The notes: generated by a model not told the origin, from the sequence alone. DNA of 64,000 bases from Cenococcum geophilum 1.58 (GCA_001692895.1 KV748179.1:1674001-1738000); one strand, 5' to 3'. Counted from the first letter of the stretch, positions 23,028 through 35,309 are shown. Numbers and translations are program-made.

Positions 23028-24640
23028 TGGTGGCTCGCACTTACGCGCGACCGCTAGAACTACGCCTAGCAATAGCCCTCCACAACAAAGATAGGCGAAT
23101 ACCACACTATAAAGCGGAAATACCTCTATTAAGAAGGCATCTAATAAAATATAAAGCCTATTAGACGCGTCTAGTATCTAAAATTGCGGGGGAGTAACCG
23201 TTAGCCATAACGAACTAATACAGCTAGTAAAATGGCTCCGCTAGTCTAGCGAACCTTAGGCGCCCCTCCAGCAAACCTTTAATTAAATCCTCCAACGGCT
23301 AAGCAAAATTAAAAATAAGCATAACCCCCCTTTACCGGCGAACCGCACCTAGGCCGCCGTAGCTGCGCTTTTACAGTATAGGGAACCTACCCCCCTTAAG
23401 TTAACAACTGGGTATATAATTATAATACAACTAAATATAGAATAAGTAGAGGGGCTTAGGGGATAATTAGAAACAGAAGTCCTTATAAAGATTCGTAAAG
23501 AGGTCTATAACACTATTATAGTCCAACACCTTAAGAGCGGAGATATTAGAGTTACCCTAAAGGACTAATAGGTAAAGGAACGAGCCGTAAGGGTAGGGGA
23601 TAGGCTAGGAGAACATATTGGCATAAAAGTACTCCGCGAGGATTACCCAGTTAAAGTCCTAGTGGTTCCTATAAGCCTTAGGGTAGAAAAGGGACGCTAG
23701 GCGGATAATATAGCAATTATATAAGAGATAGTAAGATAAACGGAACGCCTTATACTAGGACTCGGAATCACCCAAATCTAATAGCTTTAATAGGAAAATA
23801 TAAACTAAGCATATAATAAGAATAATAAGAGGATATAAGGGTCGCTAGAGACTTGCTAGGGAGACGCCGGACAAACGTATAGCTCCCTTATCGTCAGCAT
23901 ACATATACTAGAAATGTAAAAACTTCTTATCCAAAAAGGAATAATTATAAATGGCCTTATATATAACACAAGGCTCTATAACCACAGACTACGCCTAAAA
24001 CAATGCTATTGCTATATATAATAGGGACACACCTAATCTATATGCGCAGTATAGGTATACTACGGCCACTATATAGGCCCCTATAATATAAGACACTACT
24101 TAAATTAAGACTAAATAAAATGCGTAAACTGCCACCAAAGCACATATAAGGCGTAGAAGAGAGAAGACTGCATTAAATATAGGAGACGGAAGGCAAGGGC
24201 TTAATAGCTGCGGGAATAACTGCACGCTAGGTTATATAAATGGAAATAATAGGCGATAAGCTAGGGGGACATAGGTGCCTTCCTAGCGTTTCCTACCTTT
24301 AATACTAGAGGGCTAGGCTAGCCATCCCAAGCCTTAACGGGCTAGAAGTAACGCCGCGTAATATTACTAGACTAATTAGGGATATAAGGGTTACAGGGGA
24401 TATAAGGGAGAGGACGCCCTATAGGAAGACCCCTATAGACAGCGACAGTAGGCTTAAGACTAGGACAATTAAGAATTAGACTTAACGCGGCAAATATAAT
24501 ATTCGCAGCTAACCTATAAAGGGTATATAGCCGACTAGTAAGAATAGGGGAAGAACCGGTAATAATAACAGATTTAGATATAGAAGTGCTAATAGGAATA
24601 TAAGACATAGAAATAGAAAGCTCTATATAAAATAAGTAGT
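23028..24640 (+). pseudogene. LINE ORF1 (RNA-binding, zinc knuckles)
   Basis: ORF1 proteins bind element RNA. The first plausible start is the ATG at 23028 (MVARTYARP), but stops soon follow. The central part reads ILELP and ITQI-stop (ITQIxW-type), found in Tad1-clade ORF1. A CCHC array lies at about 24003-24190: QCYCYI-stop-WGHT-like, then YYGHYIGPYNIRHYLN, then CVNCHQSTYKA-stop. Several Cys are Tyr. The ATG is uncertain. Confidence 0.75.
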
Positions 24641-24769
24641 GGCTAGGGTATAGATATAAGAGATAGAAGCTCCGAATATCCTAGAGAAAGTAGAAATAGA
24701 AGAAGTAAGGAATAAAGAAAAGTCGAAGGACCCTCGCTAAGGGTCCGCCACCTATTTATTATATAGTAT

Positions 24770-27116
24770 AACTATAGTAACACAAACTACCGTCTCGTAA
24801 AGCCCCTACTAGATAGTCTAGACCTAGAGAAACACTATATCCTTACTATATAAGAGCCGTATTACAATACCTTTATATAATTAATATACTGCCCCTAAGG
24901 ATTCCAGCTTCTATATAAACTAAAAGCAGCTATATATGTATACTTTATAATCAGCAAGGCTATTAGCCTATCCTTATAGTTATAGCAGACAGTTAACCCA
25001 AATATTATAGTTATAATAATCTAAATATATAGGGGACCGGTATAAATTATTAATGTATATAACCCTAAGGTCGAAGGGGTCCTATAAATAGAGAATATTA
25101 TATCAGTAATAAGCTTACTAGAAACCAAAGGTATAGAGTTTATTCTATTAGGAGATATAAACCTCTACCACCTATAGTAGGGGGGTATCTATATTACTGT
25201 AGATTAACAGTTAGAGTGCCTACTAAGAGCTATAGATATTTGGGGCCTTAAGCTAGCCACCCCCCTAGGAGCAATTATATAGTAATAAGGCACCGCTAGA
25301 AGTATAATTAACCTTATATTTATAGATAAAGGCCTATACCAGAGACTTAAAAGGTGCAACCCTAAAGAAGAATAGGCACTTACCCTAAACTATATCCCTA
25401 TCTAGATACAGCTAGACCTAGATACTAAAGCATAACTAAATAGAAAAAGATACGCAATAAGGAAGCTTAAGACAGACAGTTTCCTTAATATAGTTAAACA
25501 ACAACTCTAAAACCTAGAAGAAATCCACCTAATACTAAACGAGCGAGGCTTATTAGCCACCCCTAAGGAAATTAACTAAAGACTAGAAAGGATCCAGGCA
25601 GCGATTAAAAATAGGCTAAAAGAGCACTACCCGGTCTTAAAACCGGGCCCCTATACACGATATATATAGTCTACACAATACGCAGTTCTAGTTACCAGCT
25701 AATGATAAGTAAGAAGGAAATATATAAGCAGCTATAACCCTAAAGATAAGAGATAATATAAAGACACAAGAAACTAGCTAAAGAATACCCTAAAAAAAGA
25801 AGTAAGGAATAACTANAGACAGTTTATAAACGAGCATACTTCTAACCTAAGCCTCCCCTATAATAAGGGCCTTTGGGCTATAGCGAAATAGGTAAAGAAA
25901 AAGGTAGGGCGCCTAGNAGAANACCTATACCTACTACCCCTANNAAGAGNAGGAGAATTATAGGCNATAAATAACAANNATAAGAAGGTAAAGATCCTTA
26001 TAGAAAGGTTCTTCCCCTAACNNGCTNTAGNAGACCTTAGTAANATTANNGGTAAAANACNNGTNACTNNCCTNNNGGTTAACAGCNANATAATAATAGA
26101 GGAAATAGCTAGAACTATTAGCCGCCTTTTAAATAATATAGCACTAGGACCAGACGGGATTCTAAATAAGGCCCTAAAAACCTATAGGCCACTTATAGCA
26201 CCTTAGCTTACAAATATAGCCAGAGTATGCTTTGCTATAGGCTACTACCTATAACTCGGAAGATCTATAACAACGGTTATCCTATAAAAAGAAGGTAAAG
26301 CAGATTACTTAATCCCAGGAAGCTACCGCCCTATTGCCTTAAAAAACACCCTTAGTAAGATCTTAGAAAGGGTAATAGCGGAACGTATAGCAAATATAGT
26401 AGAGGAATACGCTTTACTACTATAAAGCTAAATAGGGGTAAGAAAGAACCGCTTAACACTATTAGCACTTACGCTACTCGCTGCTACTATTAAATCTGCA
26501 TAGGCGATGCGAAAGGACTTTATAGTATTAATGCTTAGCCTTAATATTAGTAGTGCCTATAATAACGTACCCTATAAGCGCCTCCTATATATCCTTAGGG
26601 TAAAGGGCTTCCCAGAATAGATTATATAATTTATTTAAGGTTTTACAGGCTAGAAAGAAATATTACTAGTCTTTAGCGGATACTAGAGCCCCCCTATTAT
26701 AGTTACAACAGGAATACTATAAGGATTACCCCTCTCGCCTATATTCTTCCTTTTCTTTATAAGTAACCTACTTAACTCCTTTAAGGAAGGGGCGACCTAG
26801 GGGATAGGCTTTATTAACGATATAAACCTAATTATATACGGGCTAATAGCCGCAGAGAATTGTAGAACACTAGAGAAAGCCTATAATACCTATATAAAAT
26901 AGGCAAGACAATATAGAGTCCAATTCTTACCAGAGAAATACTAGCTAATCTATTTTATAAGAAAACGCAACTAATCTATAGATCTTTAGTATATAATTTA
27001 TATTTAAGGCTTTAGGGGCTAACCAGTTTAGGGCTTAAGGGTATTAGGAGTATAGGTAGATAGCAAGCTCTAGTAGAGCGTATATGCGGCGTAAGCAGCC
27101 CGTAAGGGCCAAGTAT
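24770..27116 (+). pseudogene. LINE ORF2: endonuclease and reverse transcriptase (truncated)
   Basis: The AP-endonuclease, which nicks the target, is visible from FILLGDINLYHL at about 25138 and KLATPLGAII at about 25250. The reverse transcriptase runs from about 26090 to 27060: ALGPDGILNKALK, GIRKNRLTLLALTLL, GLPLSPIFFLFFISNLLNSF and FINDINLIIYG (family FVDDxNL, one Asp to Asn) at about 26812-26845. The frame ends at 27116 in RKGQV, where X1 starts. Ambiguous bases occur at 25816 and 25918-26092. Confidence 0.85.
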
Positions 27117-27179
27117 TATTAGGAAAATATTTATAGGATAAGATTTAAGTAGACTTTAGTTTTCGCGTTTCGCGTAATT

Positions 27180-27540
27180 AATATACAATTTGACTAACTT
27201 AATACGCAATTAACTAACTTAATATATAATTAACTAACTTAATACGCAATTTAACTAACTTAATACGTAATTAACCAACTTAATATATTTAAAAGTTAAA
27301 TAATACGCAGTTGACCTACTTAATAACTTTAAAAGCTAACTGCATATTTCTTAATACGCAGTTAACCTACTTAGCAACTTTAAAAGCTAACTATATATTT
27401 CTTAATATATAGTTAACCTACTTAAAAGTTAAATAACACGCAGTTAACCTACTTAGCAACTTTAAAAGCTAACTGCATATTCCTTAACCTACTTAGTAAC
27501 TTTAAAAGGTAACTATATATTTCTTAACATATAATTAAGG
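27180..27540. repeat. X1: TTAACTNACTTAATA and ~60-bp tandem repeats
   Basis: First, about five units of roughly 20 bp (TTAACTAACTTAATACGCAA type). Then about five units of roughly 60 bp with the core CTACTTAGCAACTTTAAAAG, a palindromic TTTAAAAG centre and AGTTAACCTAC ends. The order matches X2 at 42400-42760 in reverse. Confidence 0.78.
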
Positions 27541-27617
27541 TAAAGTTATATACTATATATTTAACTATTATATATTATCTAATATAATCTTATACAATCT
27601 TATATAGTCTTATTACT

Positions 27618-27779
27618 TAAAGGCTCTATATAAAGCTCTATACGAAGCTCTACACAAGGCCCTATACAAAGCTCTATATATAAAGGCTCTATATAAAGCT
27701 CTACGTATAGAGGCTCTATACAAGGCTCTACACGAAGCTTTATGTATAGAGGCTTTATATAAGGCTCTATATAAGGCTC
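27618..27779. repeat. X1: 12-bp tandem repeat, part 1
   Basis: Units of 12 bp of the type AAGCTCTATATA run into the Gypsy A insertion. They resume at 33980-34096, so Gypsy A landed inside this satellite. Confidence 0.85.
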
Positions 27780-27784
27780 TATAC

Positions 27785-27995
27785 TATTACAGCTTGAATA
27801 AATGCCTCTAAACCGAAGCTTAAACGAATGCTATATTACCAAGATACTAAGCTAAAGAGAAGGAAAAGGGGTTGCCAGGACCGATGTAAACAAATATATA
27901 GAGTGAGCCGCCAAGGCGCTAGCTTTAGGCGGGCCGATCGCAGGTCGGCGGAGTATAGCGGAATTTGGCAGGTAACGTGCGATAGCGCCATTACA
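27785..27995 (-). repeat. 3' LTR of Gypsy A
   Basis: 211 bp. In minus direction it starts TGTAATGGCGCTATCGC and ends AAGCTGTAATA (CA to TA at the terminus). Confidence 0.92.
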
Positions 27996-28217
27996 TCACC
28001 CCCCTCTTTAAAAGAAAGCCTGCCCTTAGGCTTAGTTAGAAAAAATAGGGTAGTACTAGGCTTATAAACGTAGGATTATAAAAATATAAGATAAGGAGAT
28101 AAAAGGGGACACAAGTCCATCCTAACTAAGTATAAAGGGCGATTATAGGCTAAGTAGAAGCACTAGGCTAGAAAGAGTAGCCGCTAAAAGTCTTAGCACG
28201 GATCTAACTAATTAGAC

Positions 28218-28240
28218 AACTTTAACCGGCGGTCGAAGTT
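28218..28240. promoter_or_regulatory. Conserved palindromic motif, copy 2
   Basis: AACTTTAACCG followed by the imperfect arm CGGTCGAAGTT lies in the 3' non-coding part of Gypsy A next to GATCTAACTAATTAG. One T-to-C or G-to-A difference per arm separates it from copy 1. Confidence 0.68.
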
Positions 28241-28349
28241 TCTGGATATCTGAAATTTTACGGTACTGGCAGAAAACGGCAGAATATAGCAGAATTTGGC
28301 AGATAGCTATATTAGGGCTTTAGGGCGTTTTTGTCCCTATATTCTTCCG

Positions 28350-29750
28350 GTAACTTATTATCTTTATTATGCTAGCATTCCATCTATTTGTCTAGGTACT
28401 TTAAGGGTCCAGGCGTATTAGGGTATTAGTTATAGAATTCTTTAAGCTTTTAGGGGCAGCCTATAAAGTTCCACGTAGGGTACTAGGTTAGGTCAGGATC
28501 GTAGCCCTTCTATTAGACACGGTATTTTAGCGCTCCCCGTACTATCTTATAGGCTAGTATTTTATTAACCTCCCATTCGTTATTACCGTTTACTTAAACT
28601 AGTAGGGGAGGCTCATTCTTTTGTCTAGGCAATGGGTCGTTTACAGCTTTCCGTAACTTGTCTAGCGAGAAGATAGGGTAAACCCTAATTAAGTCTAGGA
28701 GCTTTATCTTATACGAGTTGCCTATCTTCTCAAAAACCTTATACGGTCCTACTATCTAGTAGTCCAGCTTACGGCTGGGTCGTTCGGTCCTCTAATTCCT
28801 TATTATAACCTAGACTATATCGCCAGGGGCAAAATCAGGCTCTTGACGGTGTTTGTTCGCCTACTGTTCCATTAACCTCTAAGCTTTTTCTAGGTTCTTG
28901 CGGGCTACCATCCAGGCCTCCTCTAATCGTTTGGCGTACTGTTGGGCCTTAGCATAAGATAGCTTCTCTTATATAGTCTAGGGTTCTTCTAGCCTTTTCT
29001 AGTTAAAGCTTATATGGGGTAAATATCCTATTTCCAGCTAAATTAGGGCAAACCCTATAGAGTTATAGGGTAGGGTTGCTTGCGCGTAGTCTATTAAGGG
29101 TAGTAGTTTAGACTAGTTATCCTAGAAATAGTTAACAAAAGGCCTAAGCCTCTAGTCTAGGTACTGATTTATAATCTCTATCTAACCGTCTATCTGGGGG
29201 TGATAAGCCGTAAAAAGCTTTAGCTTAATACTTAGGATCCGGGTAAACTTATTCCAAAAGGCCGATATAAACTATAGCCCGCGATTAGACACAATAGTAT
29301 CTAGTAGTCTATAGATTTAATAGACGTAATGGACATATAACCGGGCTACCTCTTTGGTATTAATGTTCTTATAATATGGAATTAAGAACGGGCGTTTACC
29401 AAAGCGGTTAACTATAACCATAACTATATCGTATTCGTCACGGTCCCTAGGTAGTTTATAGAAGTCTATAAAGATATACTATTAAGGGCGCTCTAGTATT
29501 AGGAGTGGCTTAAGTAGTCCTAGGGTCTTATCCCGTGGGATTATAGCTCTTTAGTAGTCTTCGCAGTTCCGTATATATCGATCAATATCCACAACTATTC
29601 TCGGCCAGTAGTAGCGGTAGTTAATAATTTTACGGGTCTTATTCTTGCTAGGGTATGCCGTAGAGACTTAGCAATAAGCTTCGCGGATTAGTTCGGTCCG
29701 TAAATTATCGACGTTAGGGACTATAAGCCGCTCCTAGTATAGGAGCAATC
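28350..29750 (-). pseudogene. Gypsy A integrase and chromodomain
   Basis: On the minus strand the integrase core lies at about 29460-28950, with VMVIVNRFGK and a DGQ-type end. A KWKGY-type chromodomain (reading YCV-stop-KGYDPDLT, then YFIGCP-like) lies at about 28530-28440. Sequence order and length agree with A'. Stops are TAG at expected Trp/Gln positions. In chromoviruses this C-terminal chromodomain guides insertion into heterochromatin. Confidence 0.82.
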
Positions 29751-29949
29751 CTTCCTCCGTCTTAAAATCGGGGTCTCCTTTCACGGCTTGTTTGTGGAGG
29801 GCCCTTAAGGCATTAGCCATACGGTTTACAGTTAGGAGGCGGTTAATTAGCCCTATTAACTTATCTAAGGACTTCTCTATTAGTGCTAGCTTGTTTTACT
29901 AGGAGTCTAGCTCCTTAAGGATTTATAGGTTGAGCTGTTCTAGATAGAG

Positions 29950-31350
29950 GAGGGCGCGCGTCCAATATTAGGTCTTTAGCTTATCCTAAGGTCCTATATC
30001 TTATTCTCTTTAGGTTAGGGCATTAGCCTTAGAGTTTTACTTGCCAGAACAATATATAATCGTAAAAAAAAATTAGAAGAGTATTTCGGCCCACTGGGCT
30101 TATCGCCCTATAAGCTACTTTATAGTTATAAAGTACTCTAGGGCTTTATAATCTGTATATATCTTAATCCAGAAGTTTATACCTTTAAGCTCTGCGCGCT
30201 ATTAGGAGAGTAATTAAATAATAGCTAGCATTTCTTTATCGTGTACTTCATAGTTACACTTAGCCGGGTCTATTATCTTTAAGAAGAAAGCTATAGGGTA
30301 CCATTCGCCGTCTAGATATAACTATAATAGGATTCCCGCTACGACCCTATTAGAGGCGTCTATTTTTAGCATTAATTTAAGGTCCGGGTTATAGTGATAA
30401 AGAATTAGGGAAGAGATAAGCTAATCCTTTACCTCTTCGAAGGCCTCTATACAGCTATTATTAAAGATAAAAGGCGTGTCCTTCCTAGTTAGTTATATAA
30501 GAGGTTTTGCCACAATTCTATAGTTATAGATAAACCGGCAGTAAAAATTACAAAAACTAAGGAAGGACTGGATTCCTTTTACTATATAAGGGGGCTTCCA
30601 GTTACGGATTGCCTTTACCTTCTTAGGATCGACCTTAATTCCTTTTATAGTTACGATAAACCCGAGGTATTTTATACGTTTTACCCCAAACTCATATTTC
30701 TTAATATTAACTTATAAGCCCGCGTTCCATAGTCTCTCCAGGACCTTCTTAACATAAACTTAATGCTTAAGTTCGTCGTCTAAGTATATAAGAATGTCGT
30801 CTAGGTATACCATACAGAATTCGTCAAGGTAATTAAAAAGAACGTTATTTATATACCTTTAGTACGTAGCCGGTCCGTTTATTAGTCCAAAAGGAAGAAC
30901 TTTATATTTATAAGAACCATAGCGGGTACGGAACGTTATTAAATCTTTAAATATAGGGTCTATCCTAATTCGGTAGAAAGCTTAGCGGATATTAAATTTA
31001 GTAAAGATCTTTACCTAGCTTAGACGTGCAAGGGTCTCGTCAATCAAAGGAATAGAATACCGGTCCTTTTAAGTAATAGCGTTTAGCTTTTAATAGTCAA
31101 TACAAAAACAAAGGCCTCTATTAGGCTTTTTTACGAACAAAATAGGGGAAGTAAAAGGGGCTTAACTTGGCTCGATAAACCCTTTATCTAGGTTATCTAT
31201 TAAGTACTGCTTTATTACTTTTAGCTTATCCATTAATTAATAGTAGAGGGGGCTATAGCCTAGCGAGTTATAGGCCTCTAATTAAATCTTATAATTATAC
31301 GTCTAGTAGGGGGGTAACTTGTCTAAGGCCGCCTTTAAGAATGCATCCTT
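29950..31350 (-). pseudogene. Gypsy A reverse transcriptase and RNase H
   Basis: The active-site box reads FCMVYLDDILIYLDDE at about 30820-30775, fully intact. The upstream region reads KCNRQYPLPLIDE-like and the downstream region reads FLGYIVTIKGI-like, in family order. RNase H follows to about 29950. Despite the intact catalytic box, TAG and TAA codons interrupt the frame elsewhere. Confidence 0.86.
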
Positions 31351-32179
31351 ATAGCCTATATAAATGGTAGAAAAAAGGCATTTAACTAGTTCCTTATCGG
31401 TTTCCTTATCTAGCCTTTCCTCTCTATTATTAATAATTTGGTTAATCTTATATAGGCTCATTATAAAGACCTTATTGTCCTTCTAGTACATATTAAAGTG
31501 GAACGCTATAGTACTAATTGCGGCAATATCTACGGTAGGGGGGTTAACTGACAATAGGGGCGTATATGACTTTAGGGACTTCTAGGGTACTAGCGTCATC
31601 GTTTCTCCTTTTAGCTCCTATTGCATCTTTTAGAGGTCATCCCTTATATCCTATTAATACGTTCTTTTCCATAACGGTTAGATCTATGCGATTTAGATAT
31701 TATCTACGTCATTATCTATCCCGCTTCCGTATATAGAGTCTTCTTTAAACGTAGCGCTTTAGGAGAGTATCTTTGTTAGTACGGAGTTCTTTCTAGCTTT
31801 ACGGCGGGCGTCCTCTTAGGTAAAGGCTAGGTCACGGGCCTAGACATCCTACTAGTAGGTAGGGTCAGCCCTTACGGCTAGTGTCTTACGGTCAGTTCGG
31901 ATCTCCCTAATAAAGGAGGGCAACCTCGGTCTATCCTCCGGCTAGATAAATCGTCTTTTTTGCATGTTTAACCAAATATTAAAATAGGATATCTATTTTT
32001 GTCTAAGGATTATATTATAGGACCCTAGGTCTAGGATGTAAAAGGGGATACCGTATTAGCGTCGTCCGTTAAGAGCGATATGCAACTTTAAGACGTGGGT
32101 AACAGGCCGACCGGCTTGGCCGTTATAGCCCTTTACCTAGATAGGCTTCTCTAGTTAAATGGCTTCTACATTTAGAAAC

Positions 32180-33533
32180 TTGGCAACATTATTTATATAG
32201 GTAGTATTTATAAAGGCGAAGCCATTTGCTCTAGTGTTAATAAGGGCGGTTGTATTAACTCTATATCCATTTTAAGATACTATATATAGAACCGTGAAAT
32301 ACTTTCTACCTATTAACTAACTAAGATTAATCTCTTTAAGATCGATAGGGTACCCTAGGGGGGAGTCTTTCCCTAAGGTTCTTCTTTTCCCAACTTATTA
32401 GACGTTTCTCCTTCCTCTATCTCCTTAATATTGCCTATATCCTTTAGCTCCGGGTAGAATAAGGCAAAGTAACTTTGCTTATTGCAGTTAAAGCATATAG
32501 CTAAGGTAGGGTTAATTGGAGTATTACGGTAAATACCAGTTAATAGCGTGGTACGTAGCTAGTCGGGCGAGGCTTACTAGTGCGTAGTTGTAACCGCCTT
32601 TAGTATAAGAGCAGTTGTAACTTATCTTCCTACTCTAGCTCCTATAGGTATAGCTAGCGAGTTCCGATTGTTATGGAGTCACTTCTACTAATTAGGGCGG
32701 GTATTGATCCGCTTTAGTTCTAAGTCTAATAATAGGCAATGAGCTACAAGTCTTTTATAGGTTGGCAGGTCATCTAAGGTTATAGCGATCTTTTCTTATA
32801 TCCGGATTATTAGCTTATCGTATAGATCTAATTAGTAGTTCTTAAGGGGAACCTAGCCTTCTCCTATAAGGTATAGGAATTAAGTCTAGAATTTAGCAAA
32901 GGGTTGGTTTAGTTTTATTATTAGGTAATTATAGTTATAACAGGCATCCCGTACTTTGTTTGGGTTAACGTAAATAGCCGCTAGGTGCCGTATTATCTCG
33001 TTAATAAATATAAATTAGATAGGGGAGTTATCCTTAAACTTGGCTTAAAGGTGCCGTTGGGCGTCCCTAGTGGTTTAACTAAAGAGGTAGAGCATTTTAG
33101 CTTCTTTAGAAAGGAAATAGTTGTGGTTAACGCGGAGCTTTCCTTGTACTTAAATCCTCCAATTCTTAAAGGTAGGGTCTATCCTGTTGGATAGTGGTGG
33201 GGGGTTAGGGAGCTTAACGGACTTTAATTACTTCGTTATTGTATCCGTACTCCCTAGTATATCGCATTCAGTAGAGTAAATAGGTCGGCTAGGGCTTTAA
33301 GAAGGGGAAGCTAGGCTATTTTATAGGGCCGTAAGGCTTTCTAGGATCTCTTATAGGGTCTCTTATATATTTTTTGCTTCAAGATAATCAGCTTCCTAGC
33401 TGGCTGTAAGGGCACAAATCTGCTCGCGTATATCTACGACATTATTATTGTCTTTAATTTCTAATCCTAATTAGATCTTAGGTTCCTCTCAGGTAGAGGC
33501 AGCTCTCTTAGATAAGCTTGCTTTAGGTGCCAT
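32180..33533 (-). pseudogene. Gypsy A gag, zinc knuckle and protease
   Basis: The likely gag start is the ATG at 33533 (minus), reading MAPKASLSKRAAST, about 230 bp inside the 5' LTR. A CCHC knuckle at about 32500-32450 reads ICFNCNKQSYFALFYPE. Its first two cysteines survive; the His and last Cys are Tyr. The protease active site at about 32255-32200 reads ALINTRANGFAFI (family ALIDTGANGFAFI) with Asp to Asn and Gly to Arg. Confidence 0.82.
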
Positions 33534-33763
33534 TATTAACTTCCTAAGGTTCGTCAGTATTATATGCTTTAGTTTTAATTCCGGGGGTATAGGTCCAGTC
33601 CTATCTAGCTTATAAGGTGGGATATTATCTAGGCCTTCCCAGGCAATATAGAGTTGTTTTAGTGTCTAAGTATAGCGCGTTAATGCGTCGTTGCAGACGA
33701 AGTTTCTTTAGGGTAGGATATTATTAAGGCCTTCCTAGGCAAGGTAGGGAGAGCTTAGTATAA

Positions 33764-33974
33764 TATTACGGCTTAAATAAATGCCTCTAAACCAAAGCTT
33801 AAACGAATGCTATATTACCAAGATACTAAGCTAAAGAGAAGGAAAAGGGGTCGCTAGGACCAATGTAAACAAATATATAGGGTAAGCCGCCAAGGCGCTA
33901 GCTTTAGGCGGGCTAATCGCAGGTCGGCAGAATATGGCAGAATTTGGCAGGTAATGTGCGATAGCGCCGTTACA
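33764..33974 (-). repeat. 5' LTR of Gypsy A
   Basis: 211 bp. In minus direction it starts TGTAACGGCGCTATCGC and ends AAGCCGTAATA. It carries two to three tandem decamers of the GGCAGAATTT type. Confidence 0.92.
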
Positions 33975-33979
33975 TATAC

Positions 33980-34096
33980 AAAGCTTTATATAAAGCTCTA
34001 CACAAAGCTTTACATAAAGCTCTGCGTATAAAGGCTCTATATAAGGCTCTACGCGAAGCTCTATATATAGAGGCTCTACACAAAGCTCTATATTAG
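33980..34096. repeat. X1: 12-bp tandem repeat, part 2
   Basis: The 12-bp AAGCTCTATATA array continues directly after the duplicated TATAC of Gypsy A. It ends at AGGTCCCCGCTATATTCCC, a block also present at the X2 array edge (about 41850-41880, inverted). Confidence 0.82.
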
Positions 34097-34199
34097 GTCC
34101 CCGCTATATTCCCAATAGCCTCTCCTATATAGCCACCTTATTTTTTTTATCTATTCTTCCTTCCTTATATCCTCCCTACCTAGGGAGGCACCAGAACGG

Positions 34200-34450
34200 C
34201 AGCTAGTAGAGGACCGTCGCTAGAACTAGACGACTGTTGCTAGAACTAGACAACCGTTACCAGAACTAGACGACCGTCGCTAGAGCTAGACAACTGTTGC
34301 TAGAGCTAGATAACCGTCGCTAAAACTAGACGACCGTCGCTAGAGCTAGACGACCGTCGTTAGAACTAAACGACCGTTACTAGAACTAGACGACCGTTAC
34401 TAGAGCTAGACGACTATTGCTAGAACTAGACAACCGTTGCCAGAACTAGA
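34200..34450. repeat. X1: 20-bp minisatellite
   Basis: About twelve units of GACCGTCGCTAGAACTAGAC with transition variants. A second short block follows the TAGG array, at 34775-34880. Confidence 0.87.
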
Positions 34451-34642
34451 TGACGACTATTTAAATAACTAGCCAGCAAACACTATAAATAATTTAATTA
34501 ATTAATTAATCGAATTAAACTAGAGCTTTAATATTAGCCTATTACCAAATTAAATTAAGGCCTCCTAGGGAGGCACCCGTTTAAATATAATTAGGGCCTT
34601 TAATTAGGCCAACCCCTCCCCTAAATTAAATTATATACTAAT

Positions 34643-34770
34643 ATAGGCAGGTAGGCAGGCAGGCAGGCAGGCAGGCAGGTAGGTAGGTAGGTAGGTAGGT
34701 AGGTAGGTAGGTAGGTAGGTAGGTAGGTAGGTAGGTAGGTAGGTAGGTAGATAGATAGGTAGGTAGGTAG
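34643..34770. repeat. X1: (TAGG)n microsatellite
   Basis: Roughly 30 units of TAGG or CAGG. It is followed by a looser array of TAGGTAGG-spaced repeats from about 34935 to 35155 with units such as AATAGGTAGGTAGATG. Confidence 0.92.
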
Positions 34771-35309
34771 GAAAGGACCGTCACTAGAACTAGACTACCG
34801 TCACCAAAGCTAGACCACTATCGCTAGAGCTAGACGACCGTTACTAGAACTAGACTACCGTCGTAAGAGCTAGACGATAACGACTAGCTAGCGAACGCTA
34901 TAAACGATTTGATTAATTAATTAAATTAAGGTACCATAAACAGGTAGGCATAAATAGGGAGATGCTAATAGGTAGGTAGATGCAGATAAGTAGGTAGATG
35001 CTAATAGGTAGGCAGATATAGATAGGTAGGTAGATATAAATAGGTAGGTAATATAGACAGGTAGGTAATGTAGATAGGTAGGCAATATAGACAGGTAGGT
35101 AATGTAGATAGGTAGGCGATGTAGGCAGGTAGGTAAGTTAATAGGTAGATAGGTAGAAGAGAACTATCGCTATATTATATTAAATTATCTAAAATAATAT
35201 TTATTTTGCTAGTCTTATAAATAGCTTTAAAGTAGCTTTTATTTATTTAAAATATGCTATTAGTATAAAAGAGGTAAATATAATTATAGTTGCCAAATGC
35301 GCAGATTAC

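Larger units (their letters stand above)
22900..27116 (+). mobile_element. Tad1-like LINE, 5' part
   Basis: This non-LTR retrotransposon carries ORF1 with zinc knuckles and ORF2 with an AP-type endonuclease and reverse transcriptase, then stops abruptly at the X1 element. The missing C-terminus lies inverted at 39036-40384. Joining the two at a 2-bp duplication gives continuous reading across the break (KGQV-stop-YIALSRIVNSI). The reconstructed element is about 5.56 kb and is flanked by a perfect 15-bp duplication. Confidence 0.88.
27785..33974 (-). mobile_element. Full-length chromodomain Gypsy A
   Basis: This 6,190-bp element has two 211-bp LTRs and a perfect 5-bp duplication, TATAC (27780-27784 and 33975-33979). 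In minus direction it has gag, protease, reverse transcriptase, RNase H, integrase and chromodomain, then a polypurine tract (AAAGAGGGGGGTGA) before the 3' LTR. The two LTRs differ at about 16 positions, all transitions. Its reverse transcriptase box is intact. It is the best-preserved and probably the youngest large insertion in this part of the window. The relic A' at 5987-7614 is of the same family. Confidence 0.92.

Noticed and set aside
24372-24608. 78-codon minus-strand open frame
   Set aside because: It is antisense to LINE ORF1/ORF2 linker sequence and has no motif.
27828-28067. 79-codon plus-strand open frame
   Set aside because: It spans the 3' LTR and 3' non-coding region of Gypsy A in the antisense direction.
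32985-33194. 69-codon plus-strand open frame
   Set aside because: It is antisense to the gag remnant of Gypsy A.
34643-34770. TAGG array as a telomere-type repeat
   Set aside because: The unit is a pure tetranucleotide inside element X, present inverted in X2; it does not match TTAGGG and is internal.
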